Shown in pieces: positions 26,224 to 35,640 of a stretch of 50,610 bases of DNA. The DNA is from Gammaproteobacteria bacterium (GTDB lineage: Bacteria > Pseudomonadota > Gammaproteobacteria > JAJPIJ01): assembly GCA_035501935.1 (NCBI GenBank), contig DATJVC010000032.1, forward strand, positions 1 to 50,610. The letters run 5' to 3'. How positions within the stretch are numbered: position 1 is the first letter of the stretch; each line of letters opens with the position of its first letter. The notes beneath the pieces were generated by a model. That model was not told the origin of the DNA. It did no database searches and saw only the letters and a list, made by a program, of their open reading frames with translations. A program made the translations under genes and the position numbers.

Positions 26224-27979
26224 CGGAATTCACTTGCTGTTTGGCTGCAGCTGCAGCCACTGGCTCTTCAAGCTCGGGGCCAGCGGTGTCCGCCGAAACG
26301 CGCATGACTTCATCGATGGTGGTGATGCCATTGATGGCGTAGTCCAGCGCCATTATTTCCAACGGACGATACCCGGCGGCGCGTCTGGCATGAAGGGCGA
26401 AGGTGGCGCTGTCGCCACGGGAAAGTATCATGCCCGTCTGCTCCGTCAACTCCAGCAGTTCATAGACGCCGACGCGTCCGGAGTAGCCGGTGTTGTTGCA
26501 GTGGTGGCAACCCGCGCCACGCATGAATTTCGCATGCACATGCTGGGTGCCGGTCTTGGCCTGCAGCCAGGCCTGCGCTTGCGGTGAAAGCGGCGCGGAC
26601 TGACTACAGCTCGTGCATATCCGCCGCACCAGTCGTTGCGCCAGGATGGCATTCAAGGCCGAGACGAGCAGATAGCCGGCGATGCCCATATCGAGCAGGC
26701 GGTTGACGGTGCTTACCGCGTCATTGGTGTGCAGTGTGGACAGCACCAGATGGCCGGTCATGGCCGCACGCAGGCCGATCTGCGCGGTTTCCTCGTCGCG
26801 CATCTCGCCGACCAGGATGATGTCCGGATCCTGGCGCAGGGCCGAGCGTAGGACGCGCGCGAAAGTCAGCCCGATGTTGGTGTGCACCTGCACCTGGTTG
26901 ACGCGGGGCAGGCGGTATTCCACGGGGTCTTCGACGGTGATGATCTTGTTCTCCGGCAAATTCAGCAGTTGCAGGGCGGAATAGAGGGTGGTCGTCTTGC
27001 CGCTGCCGGTGGGGCCGGTAACCAATACCATGCCGTGCGGGCGCGAGATGATTCGTTTGAAGCGCTCGCGCATTTCCTCCGGCATCCCCAGTTGATCGAG
27101 GTTCAATACGCCCTGGGTCTGATCCAGCAGGCGCATGACCACCGATTCGCCGTGTTGTACCGGCATGGTGGAGATACGCACGTCGACAACGCGGCCCCTG
27201 ACCTTTATGGAAAAGCGCCCGTCCTGCGGCAGGCGTTTTTCCGATATATCGAGACCCGCTATCAGCTTCAGACGCAGCACCAGTGAGGCGGCGATGCGTT
27301 TTTCATTGAGCACGTGTTCCTGCAGGACGCCGTCCACGCGCTGGCGTATGCGCAACACGGTCTCGTCCGGCTCGATATGTATGTCGGAGGCCTTGATCTG
27401 CAGGGCGTCCTCAAACAGGGTCTGCAGCAACTTGACCACCGGCGCATCGGCGACGTTGGTGGCGACCAGTTCCTGAGTGATATCGCCGACACCCAATTCC
27501 TGTTTCAGTTCCTGCGCAAACCCGGTGATCTGCTCGGTGCGCCGGTATACCGCGTCGATGGTCTTGAGCAGATCCGCCTCGCGTACCACGGCGAGATTCA
27601 CAGGCTTGCCAAGCAGCAGGGTCAACTCATCGAAGGCGAAAATATTGGTGGGGTCGGACATGCCCACCATGACGCCGTTCGCATCGACCTTCAACGCCAC
27701 CGCGCGCAAACGGCGGGCGTGAATTTCCGGAATCAGCTTGGCCACTTCCGGATCCAGCTTGTAATGCGCCAGATCGACGAACGGGAATGGGTTGCTGATC
27801 TGCTTGGAGAGGAATTGCACCAACTGGTCTTCGTTGATATAGCCTTTGTCGATGAGAATGCGGCCGAGCTTTTGTCTGCTCTTTTTTTGTTCCTCCAGCG
27901 CCGCCTCCAGTTGCTGAATGGTAATGACCCTGTTCTCGACAAGCAGTTCACCGAGACGGATTTTTCGCCGTTGCGCCAT
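26216..27979 (-). CDS. mshE: MSHA assembly ATPase MshE with an MshEN c-di-GMP-type domain
   Basis: A 587-aa GspE/PilB-type hexameric ATPase powering pilus extension. The N-terminal MshEN region carries tandem motifs RLGELLVENRVI (8-19) and KLGRILIDKGYI (37-48); in Vibrio MshE this region binds c-di-GMP. The first copy has Arg17 where the pattern expects Gly. The ATPase domain has Walker A GPTGSGKT (322-329), a Walker B region DIILVGEMRD (386-395) and the His box HLVLSTLHTND (410-420). A Cys4 metal site is formed by Cys455, 458, 491 and 494. It begins directly at the mshN stop (TAA-ATG). Confidence 0.95.
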   Translation of the reverse strand: MAQRRKIRLGELLVENRVITIQQLEAALEEQKKSRQKLGRILIDKGYINEDQLVQFLSKQISNPFPFVDLAHYKLDPEVAKLIPEIHARRLRAVALKVDANGVMVGMSDPTNIFAFDELTLLLGKPVNLAVVREADLLKTIDAVYRRTEQITGFAQELKQELGVGDITQELVATNVADAPVVKLLQTLFEDALQIKASDIHIEPDETVLRIRQRVDGVLQEHVLNEKRIAASLVLRLKLIAGLDISEKRLPQDGRFSIKVRGRVVDVRISTMPVQHGESVVMRLLDQTQGVLNLDQLGMPEEMRERFKRIISRPHGMVLVTGPTGSGKTTTLYSALQLLNLPENKIITVEDPVEYRLPRVNQVQVHTNIGLTFARVLRSALRQDPDIILVGEMRDEETAQIGLRAAMTGHLVLSTLHTNDAVSTVNRLLDMGIAGYLLVSALNAILAQRLVRRICTSCSQSAPLSPQAQAWLQAKTGTQHVHAKFMRGAGCHHCNNTGYSGRVGVYELLELTEQTGMILSRGDSATFALHARRAAGYRPLEIMALDYAINGITTIDEVMRVSADTAGPELEEPVAAAAAKQQVNSDA

Positions 27980-29569
27980 TTACGTGCTGGCTCCTTGCAA
28001 TTGTTGAAGTTGATCGTTGAGGAACTGCCGCAACCGGCCGGGAAGGCTCTGATCCGTCAGGGCATGGGTGAACGCGTCTCGCGCCTGCTGGCGCTGGCCG
28101 GACGCCGACAGTGATATCCCCAAACCCATCCACCACAGGCCGTTTTGCGGCTGCACGGAAAGCAGGCGGCGGTAGGAAACGATGGCGTCATTGTGACGTC
28201 CGGCACGCTGCATCAGGGCGGCAAGCAATGCATGATAGTCGGGGTCGCTCGCGGGGGCCGGCGCGTCATGCGCCAGCAAATCAATCGCCTTGCCGATCTC
28301 GCCGGTTTCCGACAACAGGCGCGCATAGAGCAGCTTGTAATCGCGGTTCCCGGGCGCCTGACTCAAACCCGCCTCCAACTGCGCGCGCGCTTCCGCCGCA
28401 TGTCTGTCCTCCATCAACAGCGTCGCCACCAGCACCCTGGGCGCAACGGCCGGGGGATCGGCGTCCATGGCCTGCCTGCCCAATGACAACGCCCGCGCGC
28501 GATCCCCGCCGCGCAGCGCGGACACCGCCGACTGGTACAGTTCGGTCTTGCGGTCTGGCGGCGCGGGCACGTGTGGAATCATGCGGAAATCACCGGGCCG
28601 CTCGCTTTCAACCATTTCGCGCCCGCCACTGGCGGTGTCGGCACGGTCAGCGCGCGCAGATGCCCCTTTGTGCGGGCGTCCGCGCTTGTTTTCAGGCGCC
28701 GGTGCGGGTTCCTTCGGCTGATCCGCATGAATTTTCGCCGCGGCGTGAGCCGGCGCATCGGCAAGTCGTTGTGGGGAAACACCTGGTCCGGGCGTGGTCG
28801 GAGCGACAAGCGGGGCAATCCCGGTGTTGTCGCAGTGCACTATCAGCTGATAGCCGCCTCCATCCGCCGGCGTGACCTCCACCTTCCCCGTGCTCACGCC
28901 CGGGCGGAGGTAAAAGCGTACGGACACATCCCCACCGTCCCCGTGTCGCACCTGAACATCGTGTATCAGCCCGTCTCCATCGAAGGCCTGCAGGTAGCCC
29001 TCGCGCAACCTGACATTGGCGAGCCGCAACGTGGCTCCGCCTTTTGGATCGGTCTCCAGGGTGTACTCAACCGGCGAGGAAAGATGCAACCAGAGCGCAA
29101 CCCCGTTGTCTTCCTTCCTGGCGGCCAATTGCAAGAGTTCGGGGACATCGGTCGAGGCCGATGTTCCGGAGTCCGCCACAGTGGGATCGACTGCGGCCGG
29201 TACCGCCGCCAAGGGCGGGGATTGGGGTTGTACATCCGTCGAATCACGGAGAGGAGTGCCCTCACCGGCTCCGGAGGTGCTCTCAATGGGCGCATTTGGC
29301 GGTGACGGTTTTGTGACCGCGATCATTTTCTCCGCTGAGAAGACGGGAATATGGAATAACCGTTGCAGAACGTTCTCCCGCCAGGCCAGCAATGCGCTGG
29401 CAAACAACAGCAGCAAGAGCAGGGCCGTTCGGGTGGCGGGTTGCGATTCTTGGAGAACAGCGGGGCGTTCCGCCGCAGCCAAGCCTGCCAGGGTGACTTG
29501 CGCGGTCGGCGACAGGGCGCCGCCGCGCCTTTCTTCAAGATCGGTGAGCACTTGATTGACCAGGCTCAT
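27980..29569 (-). CDS. mshN: MSHA biogenesis TPR protein MshN
   Basis: A 529-aa protein starting MSLVNQVLTDLEERRG, with one membrane helix (about 41-55, TALLLLLLFASALLAW). A Pro/Ala-rich linker and an AMIN-like beta region (about 150-270) come next, then TPR repeats in the last 190 residues (for example NGLWWMGLGISLSASGQRQQA). It resembles MshN of Vibrio and probably links secretin or platform parts. ATG 29569 overlaps the mshM stop by 4 bp; longer upstream frames are inside mshM and are rejected. Confidence 0.88.
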   Translation of the reverse strand: MSLVNQVLTDLEERRGGALSPTAQVTLAGLAAAERPAVLQESQPATRTALLLLLLFASALLAWRENVLQRLFHIPVFSAEKMIAVTKPSPPNAPIESTSGAGEGTPLRDSTDVQPQSPPLAAVPAAVDPTVADSGTSASTDVPELLQLAARKEDNGVALWLHLSSPVEYTLETDPKGGATLRLANVRLREGYLQAFDGDGLIHDVQVRHGDGGDVSVRFYLRPGVSTGKVEVTPADGGGYQLIVHCDNTGIAPLVAPTTPGPGVSPQRLADAPAHAAAKIHADQPKEPAPAPENKRGRPHKGASARADRADTASGGREMVESERPGDFRMIPHVPAPPDRKTELYQSAVSALRGGDRARALSLGRQAMDADPPAVAPRVLVATLLMEDRHAAEARAQLEAGLSQAPGNRDYKLLYARLLSETGEIGKAIDLLAHDAPAPASDPDYHALLAALMQRAGRHNDAIVSYRRLLSVQPQNGLWWMGLGISLSASGQRQQARDAFTHALTDQSLPGRLRQFLNDQLQQLQGAST

Positions 29570-30513
29570 GACAGCATGTTCCTGAGCAACTCGATATGCA
29601 GGCCGGTCAGCAGCAGCGCCGCCAGCGCCATCGCCCCCTTGGCGCCATACAACCAGCGGAAGATGCGCTGACCGATGCGCGGTTTTTGGATCTGCGCCCA
29701 CCGCCTGGCGTCAGCGGTATCATCAATGGCGGGCAGCACATGTGCCCTGTCCACCAGCCGCTCGCCGCGGCCGAAGGCGGCCATCAATGCCTTGTTGGCG
29801 AGGATATTGACCAGCCGCGGGATGCCGCCGCTGGCGCCATACAGGAGATCGAGCGCATGGCAGGTGAATAATTCCGGGCCATGGTATCCCGCGACCGCCA
29901 GACGGTGACGCACGTACTGATCCAGGCCCGCACGGTTCAAAGGCAGCAGATGAAAGGAAAAGGTGATCCGCTGGCGCAGCTGGCGGATCGAGGGGTTTTC
30001 CAGCACCCGATCCAGCTCCGGCTGGCCGAAAAGCACCACTTGCAGAAGCTTGCTTTTCTCCGTCTCCAGATTGGTCAGCAAACGCAACGTCTCCAGCGTC
30101 TCGACCGGCATGGCCTGCACCTCATCCAGGCAAACCACCACGCGTTTGCCGGCACGGTGAAAATCATGCAGCGCCTGATACAGCCGTTTCATGAAATCGT
30201 GCTGATCGACGTTGCTGGCATATGGGATCTGCAATTCATCGGCAAGCGACAGAAACAGCGCCATCGGTTTGAGGTAGGGGTTCGGGATATAGGCCGTCAG
30301 GTATTCCGGGCCCAGCCGGTTCATCAGCGTGCGGCATAACAGGGTCTTGCCCGTGCCCACCTCGCCGGTGACCTTGACGAAGCCCTCGCCGCTGCGCAGC
30401 GCGACGAGCAGCACATTGAGGGCGTCCTGATAGCCGGCGCGGCTCATGAAAAACGCCGTGTCCGGCGTGATGGAGAACGGCAATTCGCGAAAGCCAAAAA
30501 ACTCGAGGTACAT
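29566..30513 (-). CDS. mshM: MSHA biogenesis AAA+ ATPase MshM (ExeA-like)
   Basis: A 315-aa AAA+ ATPase of the ExeA/GspA type. It starts with the family N-terminus MYLEFFGFRELPFSITPD. Walker A is GEVGTGKT (50-57), Walker B VVVCLDEVQ (about 125-133), and GIPRLVNILANKAL is the sensor 2 region. A hydrophobic segment near the C-terminus (about 293-306) may anchor it in the inner membrane. ExeA helps secretin insertion through peptidoglycan, so a similar role with MshL is likely. AAAGG lies about 9 nt upstream of the start. Confidence 0.93.
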   Translation of the reverse strand: MYLEFFGFRELPFSITPDTAFFMSRAGYQDALNVLLVALRSGEGFVKVTGEVGTGKTLLCRTLMNRLGPEYLTAYIPNPYLKPMALFLSLADELQIPYASNVDQHDFMKRLYQALHDFHRAGKRVVVCLDEVQAMPVETLETLRLLTNLETEKSKLLQVVLFGQPELDRVLENPSIRQLRQRITFSFHLLPLNRAGLDQYVRHRLAVAGYHGPELFTCHALDLLYGASGGIPRLVNILANKALMAAFGRGERLVDRAHVLPAIDDTADARRWAQIQKPRIGQRIFRWLYGAKGAMALAALLLTGLHIELLRNMLS

Positions 30514-30539
30514 ACCAGGCTGCCTTTAGGCCGGTACGA

Positions 30540-32327
30540 TCAAGGTGTCGTGGTCCCGTAGGGAGCGGCCGGGTCCTGGCGGTGTTCAGTCCATTTGTCG
30601 AGTTGCTCGCGCATGCGCTGGAAGCTGGCCTTGGATTCGTTTGCGGCGTTCATCCAGTCATCCTCGCCCTCCACGACGATGGGCCGCAGCAGGATGACCA
30701 ACTCGCTCTTGAGGGTGGCCTGGCGCTTGTGGCCGAAAAAGGCCCCGATGACCGGGAGATCCCCCAGTTTGGGCGTCTCCGCATCATTATCGTTGGTACT
30801 GTCCTGCATCAGGCCGCCGATGACAACCATCTGCCCGCTCTTGGCGCGGACGACGCTATCGGACTCACGCACCGTGGTCTTCGCCAGCGGGAATTGCTGG
30901 GTGACGCCGCCGACGCTGAACGTCCGCTGATCCTCGGCGACGACGCTTACCGAAGGATGGATGTGGAGCGTAACGTCGCCCTGTTCACTGATCTGGGGCG
31001 TGACGTCCAGTGCGATGCCGGAGAAGAACGGCGTCAGTTCGATGTTCGGCGTGGAGGTCGTTGCGGTGCCGGTCACGGTCGTGGTGGAGATGTTGGTCAC
31101 GAAGAATTGATCCGTGCCCACCTTGATCAGCGCCTTCTGGTTGTTCATGGTGGAAACGCGCGGACTGGAGAGCACCTGCACGTTGCCCTGGGTTTTCAGC
31201 AATTCGACGAAGGCCTGAAAGTTGCTGCTGTTGACCGCCAGCGCAAACACTCCGCCAAACGCCTGGGTCAGCGCACTCGTCACCGCGGCCTTGCCCGGTG
31301 AAATCAAGGTATTGGTTCCCGCGGTTGAATTCAGGCCCGTGGCGTTCGACGGATTCAAATTTGAACCGCCACCCGTCTGGAAGGCGGCGAAATCGCCGCT
31401 CAGGGCACCCCAGTTGATGCCGGTCTGATAGCCCTCGTTCAACTGCACTTCCAGCACCTTGGCCTCGAGGATCACCTGCCGCTGGGTGACCAGCTGGGTG
31501 GCGCGCAGGAACGTCTCGACTTCGCGCAGCTCATTCGGCAACGCCCGCACCACGACGACACCGGATTCCGGATTGACCACGACACTGCGGCCGGGATTCG
31601 TTCCCACAATGGCCTGCACGGCGTTCTGCAACTCCTTCCAGAATGACGTTTCCGGTTGCACGGTGCTGATCTCCGTCCCCACCACCGCACGCCGGCTGTT
31701 TGATGAGTCTGAAGTCACGGGGCTGCCATAACCGCCGCCCGTTTGTTGTGACTGGTTCTGGCCTGCGCCATTGACCGTTTGGAGGGTGCCGGAACTCACG
31801 AAGGTCGAGGATTCGCCACGGCGGCTAACGTTGAGGTAGTTGATCTGATACACGCGAGCCTCCAAGCGCGCCGGCAGCACCTCGAAACCGTAATCCGTCC
31901 GCAGGAATTCATAGCCGTAGACGTCGCGCGCCGCCTCCAGCACCTCCGGAATGGTGGCGTTCTTTAGATTGAGGGTGATGTTGCCGGTGACCTCGGGGTG
32001 CACGACCATGTTGTACTTCGTCCCATCGACCAGGCTCATAAAGAACTGATTGGCGGGCACTTCATTGACCGAGATGTCGAAGTGCTGCTCGTCGGCAATC
32101 TTGGGCATCGCCGGCGCATTGAGGCTGATGGAAGGCAGCAGCGCGGCGGAAACGTCGGCCGGAACGGGTGTCGGTGATTTCTTGGCCTCCGATTTCGTAG
32201 GCGCGGGTATTTCCTGTTGTATCTTGTCCAGCGTGTTCTTGAGCGGCGGCAGGTTGTCACAGCCGGCAATGAACAACATGACCAACATCGCGGGCAGTGA
32301 TCGATGCAGCACGGTGCTTGTCCTCAT
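30540..32327 (-). CDS. mshL: MSHA secretin MshL (lipoprotein)
   Basis: A 595-aa outer-membrane secretin. The N-terminal lipobox LFIAGC (Cys23) predicts a lipoprotein. An STN-type domain (about 75-160) and a secretin N0/N3-like region (about 245-300) come first. The secretin core runs to about 560 and includes VLSSPRVSTMNNQKALIKVG and the terminal VIGGLMQDSTN and LPVIGAFFG motifs. It would form the exit pore for the pilus. It overlaps mshK by 4 bp. Confidence 0.95.
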   Translation of the reverse strand: MRTSTVLHRSLPAMLVMLFIAGCDNLPPLKNTLDKIQQEIPAPTKSEAKKSPTPVPADVSAALLPSISLNAPAMPKIADEQHFDISVNEVPANQFFMSLVDGTKYNMVVHPEVTGNITLNLKNATIPEVLEAARDVYGYEFLRTDYGFEVLPARLEARVYQINYLNVSRRGESSTFVSSGTLQTVNGAGQNQSQQTGGGYGSPVTSDSSNSRRAVVGTEISTVQPETSFWKELQNAVQAIVGTNPGRSVVVNPESGVVVVRALPNELREVETFLRATQLVTQRQVILEAKVLEVQLNEGYQTGINWGALSGDFAAFQTGGGSNLNPSNATGLNSTAGTNTLISPGKAAVTSALTQAFGGVFALAVNSSNFQAFVELLKTQGNVQVLSSPRVSTMNNQKALIKVGTDQFFVTNISTTTVTGTATTSTPNIELTPFFSGIALDVTPQISEQGDVTLHIHPSVSVVAEDQRTFSVGGVTQQFPLAKTTVRESDSVVRAKSGQMVVIGGLMQDSTNDNDAETPKLGDLPVIGAFFGHKRQATLKSELVILLRPIVVEGEDDWMNAANESKASFQRMREQLDKWTEHRQDPAAPYGTTTP

Positions 32328-32704
32328 GGTTGCTTGCCTCGTGTATGAGCGGCATGCGATGGGGTTTTTACGTCATTGGACAGCAGCGACAGGGTGATCT
32401 TCTGGCCGTTGTAATCGATCAGCACCCGGTCCGGTTGAATCCGAAGAACCTGTGCCGGCCCAATCTTGTCACCCTCCTCCACGCGTTCGCTATTTATGAT
32501 GGCCCAGCGCAATTTTGCACCCACCTTCACGGCGTTCAAGCGGAAATTGGTGACCTCCTCGGCAATCTCCGTCGACGCCGCCGCCGGTGCGACGGTTTTG
32601 AAATCCGGCGGCTTCGTCGGATCGACCAGCGGGGCGGCATATGACGGCCACACCAGGCCCGCGATGAGAATTCCAAGAAGCGATGGGGAATGAGAGTGAT
32701 TCAT
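32324..32704 (-). CDS. mshK: MSHA biogenesis protein MshK
   Basis: A 126-aa exported protein with a signal peptide (MNHSHSPSLLGILIAGLVWPSYA), followed by PLVDPTKPPDF. The small beta domain (ending VLIDYNGQKITLSLL) is PilP/GspC-like. It probably docks on the secretin, like PilP in type IV pili. I chose ATG 32704 because it overlaps the mshJ stop (ATGA); an ATG four codons upstream is possible. Confidence 0.87.
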   Translation of the reverse strand: MNHSHSPSLLGILIAGLVWPSYAAPLVDPTKPPDFKTVAPAAASTEIAEEVTNFRLNAVKVGAKLRWAIINSERVEEGDKIGPAQVLRIQPDRVLIDYNGQKITLSLLSNDVKTPSHAAHTRGKQP

Positions 32705-33396
32705 GTGCCGATCCACGCCGGGGCTAGACTCACGGTATATACTATAATGGCTCCCTTGGCTTGTGGATATTCACTGACTTCATACTCCACGGCGCCCCAC
32801 AGGAACTTCCAAGGCAGAGATTCCAACGTCCGCAGATATTCCAGCATATCGAGGTAAGGACCGGAAAATTCCAAGCGCAGGCCGTGCCGGTAGGCCACCG
32901 CGGGCGGGGCGGCAGGCGCCGGGTTTGTCGTTCCGGGTTGCGCATTCGCTGGCGGCGACAACAATGCAGCCGGCCCCAGCGGTGAGGTACCCAGACTGTT
33001 GAGTGCGATCAGACTCAGCTTGCCGGATTTCGATATCATCGTCTGCAAAACCTCGGCCATCTTCTCCGGCGGGACCAGTTGCGATCCGTCCTGAGCCAGT
33101 TGCTGCCGGACTTCGTCAATCTGCGCGCGCAACTGCGCCATCCGGCTTTTGTTGTCGGCGTCCGGATCGACAATGCCGCGTTTCTCAATGTCGCTCGCCT
33201 GCTGCTCCGCCGAGACGATGTCGTTCTGCGTCTGGGTAATGTTCTCCATGGCCTGCACCCGCTGCTGGGACAGCGGCTGCCACAGCGCTACATCCCACAA
33301 CCATGCCAACAGCAAGGCGGCGGCGCCGAACAGCAACGCGCGCTCCCGTCCCGGCAACGCGTCGATCCTGGCCATGGTCTGCGCGACATTAGCCAT
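32701..33396 (-). CDS. mshJ: MSHA biogenesis protein MshJ (PilO-like)
   Basis: A 231-aa bitopic inner-membrane protein. One membrane helix (about 21-40, ALLFGAAALLLAWLW) is followed by a coiled coil (about 45-110) and a small periplasmic ferredoxin-like domain, the PilO/GspM layout. It would form the alignment complex with the PilN-like protein and MshI. The chosen ATG 33396 overlaps the preceding gene by 8 bp; the frame extends eight codons further up to an ATG at 33420, which is less likely. Confidence 0.86.
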   Translation of the reverse strand: MANVAQTMARIDALPGRERALLFGAAALLLAWLWDVALWQPLSQQRVQAMENITQTQNDIVSAEQQASDIEKRGIVDPDADNKSRMAQLRAQIDEVRQQLAQDGSQLVPPEKMAEVLQTMISKSGKLSLIALNSLGTSPLGPAALLSPPANAQPGTTNPAPAAPPAVAYRHGLRLEFSGPYLDMLEYLRTLESLPWKFLWGAVEYEVSEYPQAKGAIIVYTVSLAPAWIGT

Positions 33397-34015
33397 TTTT
33401 CTTGCCCCCCTGAGCCGCATGGGATTGGGTAAACAGCGAAAAGTCCACGCGCACGGCCGTTTGATCTGCCGGCCGTTTCAACTCCAGTTCGCTGAACGAC
33501 TTGCCGTTGAAAATCCTCTCCTGACTCAGGCGCTGGACGTAAAGCGGCACCAATTCAGGTTCAAGCGCATGGCCTTCCAGGCCAATCTGCCTGCCGCCCT
33601 CAGTAATCTCTATGCGTCGCAGCCAGGTGCCCTCCACATGCTGTCTCGACAAGGCCTCAAAATACGGAGAGAACCCGTTGCGATCGCCGTAATCGCCGGC
33701 TTGCAGCGCCTGTACCACATATTGATCGTCATCCAGTTCCTTCTGCAATTGCTGCAGTTCCTCTTCCAGCCGCTTGTCCTTCTGCCGCTCGGGAAATTTG
33801 GCCTGGGTCTCCGCCAGTTTTTGCTTCACGGCCTGCGCCTGATTCTGCAGGTCTATGAGCTGCACTTGCAACATGCGGGTCTCCCAGAATTGCCAGCCGT
33901 ACACGCCGGCCAGCGCGCCGGCGAGTACCAGCAGCATGCGCGTCATGAAGGCGGCCGTCAGCAGCCTGCGCTGCTTGCGGAACTGCGATTGAAACAGATT
34001 GATCTGCTGTTTCAT
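33389..34015 (-). CDS. PilN-like MSHA biogenesis protein (MshI2)
   Basis: A 208-aa protein beginning MKQQINLFQSQFRKQRR, which resembles the PilN N-terminus that binds PilM. A membrane helix (about 27-45, MLLVLAGALAGVYGW) and a coiled coil (about 50-110) follow, then a periplasmic alpha/beta domain. Together with MshI (PilM-like) and MshJ (PilO-like) it should form the inner-membrane alignment complex. ATG 34015 overlaps the mshI stop by 4 bp. Confidence 0.85.
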   Translation of the reverse strand: MKQQINLFQSQFRKQRRLLTAAFMTRMLLVLAGALAGVYGWQFWETRMLQVQLIDLQNQAQAVKQKLAETQAKFPERQKDKRLEEELQQLQKELDDDQYVVQALQAGDYGDRNGFSPYFEALSRQHVEGTWLRRIEITEGGRQIGLEGHALEPELVPLYVQRLSQERIFNGKSFSELELKRPADQTAVRVDFSLFTQSHAAQGGKKNG

Positions 34016-34983
34016 GCGGCATCCGTCTCGCTGCGCAACGCCGCGCCCAGGGCCGGCAGGCAAAGCACCTGTGCCAGCTCGGGCACGGGCCTGGGGCAAT
34101 CGATGAGATCATTCAGATCAAGCACGCGGCACTTCAGGCCAAGTTGCGAGGAGAGATACTCCGCTATCCCGCGGACTTTTTTGCCGAGCGGCGCCACCAC
34201 GACGCCAGCGATGGGCGGCACCGAAAAATTGCTTTCATAGTAGTCGAGGGAACGCTGGAGTTCGATGACTATCGAATCCAGCCATTCCTTGATCTCGGCG
34301 GTGAATTCATCGGCGTCATCGCGCCGGATTGCTGCGTTATCGCGCCAGAGTATTTCGGCCCCGGTTTGCAGGCGCCGCGAGAAATAAAGCGTCCCCTGAT
34401 GGGTCAACGTCAGCATGCCGCGCTGGCGGGCGAGGCAGATAAAGGCCACCCCCCCGGCGTCCTCCGGCAGCAGACTGGCGATATTGCGAAAGCACAATTC
34501 CGGGATGTCGACGACGTCCAGTTTCAGCCCCGCCTCCAGCAACTGGTCGACGCGCTGCTTGACGAAGGGGGTGCGCGCCGCGACGACGTAGACCATGCGG
34601 TTGCCGCCTTTCTTCTGCGGCGGCACATCGAACACATCGATGACCGCGTCATCCGCGGGAAAATCGATCAGCTCGCGCACCCGCCAGCGCATGGCATTGC
34701 GTAGCTCATTGGCGGGGACCTCTGCCGCCTCCGTCAGCAGGAGGCTGTAAGCGCCCAATTCCAAGGCACTGGTGCACTCTATTTGCTCCAGGTGCTTATT
34801 TTTTACCAGATTTTTTAACTGATCATTTTGAACGTGTATGTTGGGGGATTGCAGATACTCACAGTATTCGAGCGTTGGCGATCTTCCCTTTTCCCGCCGC
34901 ACTTGGGCCACGGCGATGCCCTCTTCGTTCGGGCAAACCGCCAAAAGGACATTTCTGCGCAGCGACTTTTTGAATAGCCCCAC
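34012..34983 (-). CDS. mshI: MSHA biogenesis protein MshI (PilM-like)
   Basis: A 323-aa cytoplasmic protein with an actin-like/PilM-type fold, judged from length, position and segments such as RWRVRELIDFPADDAVIDVFDVP and VDIPELCFRN (the first split only for description). It is expected to bind the cytoplasmic tail of the PilN-like protein encoded next to it. It is the first gene of the core msh operon. A candidate promoter lies 61-89 bp upstream (35044-35072). The gene overlaps the PilN-like gene by 4 bp. Confidence 0.87.
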   Translation of the reverse strand: MGLFKKSLRRNVLLAVCPNEEGIAVAQVRREKGRSPTLEYCEYLQSPNIHVQNDQLKNLVKNKHLEQIECTSALELGAYSLLLTEAAEVPANELRNAMRWRVRELIDFPADDAVIDVFDVPPQKKGGNRMVYVVAARTPFVKQRVDQLLEAGLKLDVVDIPELCFRNIASLLPEDAGGVAFICLARQRGMLTLTHQGTLYFSRRLQTGAEILWRDNAAIRRDDADEFTAEIKEWLDSIVIELQRSLDYYESNFSVPPIAGVVVAPLGKKVRGIAEYLSSQLGLKCRVLDLNDLIDCPRPVPELAQVLCLPALGAALRSETDAA

Positions 34984-35043
34984 CCGATGCCCCCCCTGCT
35001 TCTCGTGTTGGATACTGCTTATAATTTCTGTGATTCCAGCTTT

Positions 35044-35072
35044 AGAATTTCATACTAACCCATTATTGTCAA
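35044..35072 (-). promoter_or_regulatory. Candidate promoter of the core msh operon
   Basis: Minus strand: a perfect TTGACA (complement at 35067-35072), a 17-bp spacer and AATTCT (35044-35049) as a weak -10, with an upstream TGA that can act as an extended -10. It lies in the 260-bp gap (34984-35243) between mshQ-like gene 1 and mshI. The rest of this gap is GC-rich with a small hairpin (35098-35119) and no gene. The -35 is convincing; the -10 is poor, so the call is moderate. Confidence 0.45.
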
Positions 35073-35240
35073 TGATGTTTTTTCAGATTATGGGGGGGCG
35101 ACGCCGTGAAGGTCGTCGCTGCGCTGCAGCGTGTCGTAAGCCACGCGCCGTTATGTCGAGTGCAGGCAGGTACCTTTACCGATGGTGAACAATAGACCCT
35201 GGATCTTGGAGATAACCACAACCCGATTGTTTTCAGGATG

Positions 35241-35640
35241 ATATCACCAGGGTTCGCGGATATAGATCTGGCGCTTTGAGCCGGAATAGGTGCCGAAACT
35301 GATGCGCGCCGGCGGTGGATCGTTGTCATTGACACCGTTGCCATCCCAGTCGTAGCGCAGCCACGGCAGGGCGCCCAAGGTGGCCTGAAGGGTGAAATCA
35401 CCGACGTTGCCCGTTCCCGGGGCGCTAAAACTCAGACCGGCATCGCCCGCCAATACGGGATTGTTCGCGATCGTGCCGGTGGTCGTGCCACCACCCACAG
35501 GTACACTGGCGAAGGTACCGGCAGAGGGCGTCAGCATGGCCGAAGTGATCTGTATGCAACCGTCTTGGGTGTTGGTGACGAAACCACTGCCGTTGTAATA
35601 CTCGGTGTGCAGCGGCACCGGCAACGCCAGTAATTCCGAA
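35241..35640 (-). repeat. Shared 3' coding repeat, copy 1
   Basis: The last 400 bp of mshQ-like gene 1 align along their whole length with 39199-39606. Long identical stretches surround the stop codon (GATATCACC next to it) and the codons for LPWLRYDWDGNG and GTIANNPV. By eye identity is about 80-85 percent at DNA level, higher than expected from the divergent rest of the genes. Confidence 0.8.
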
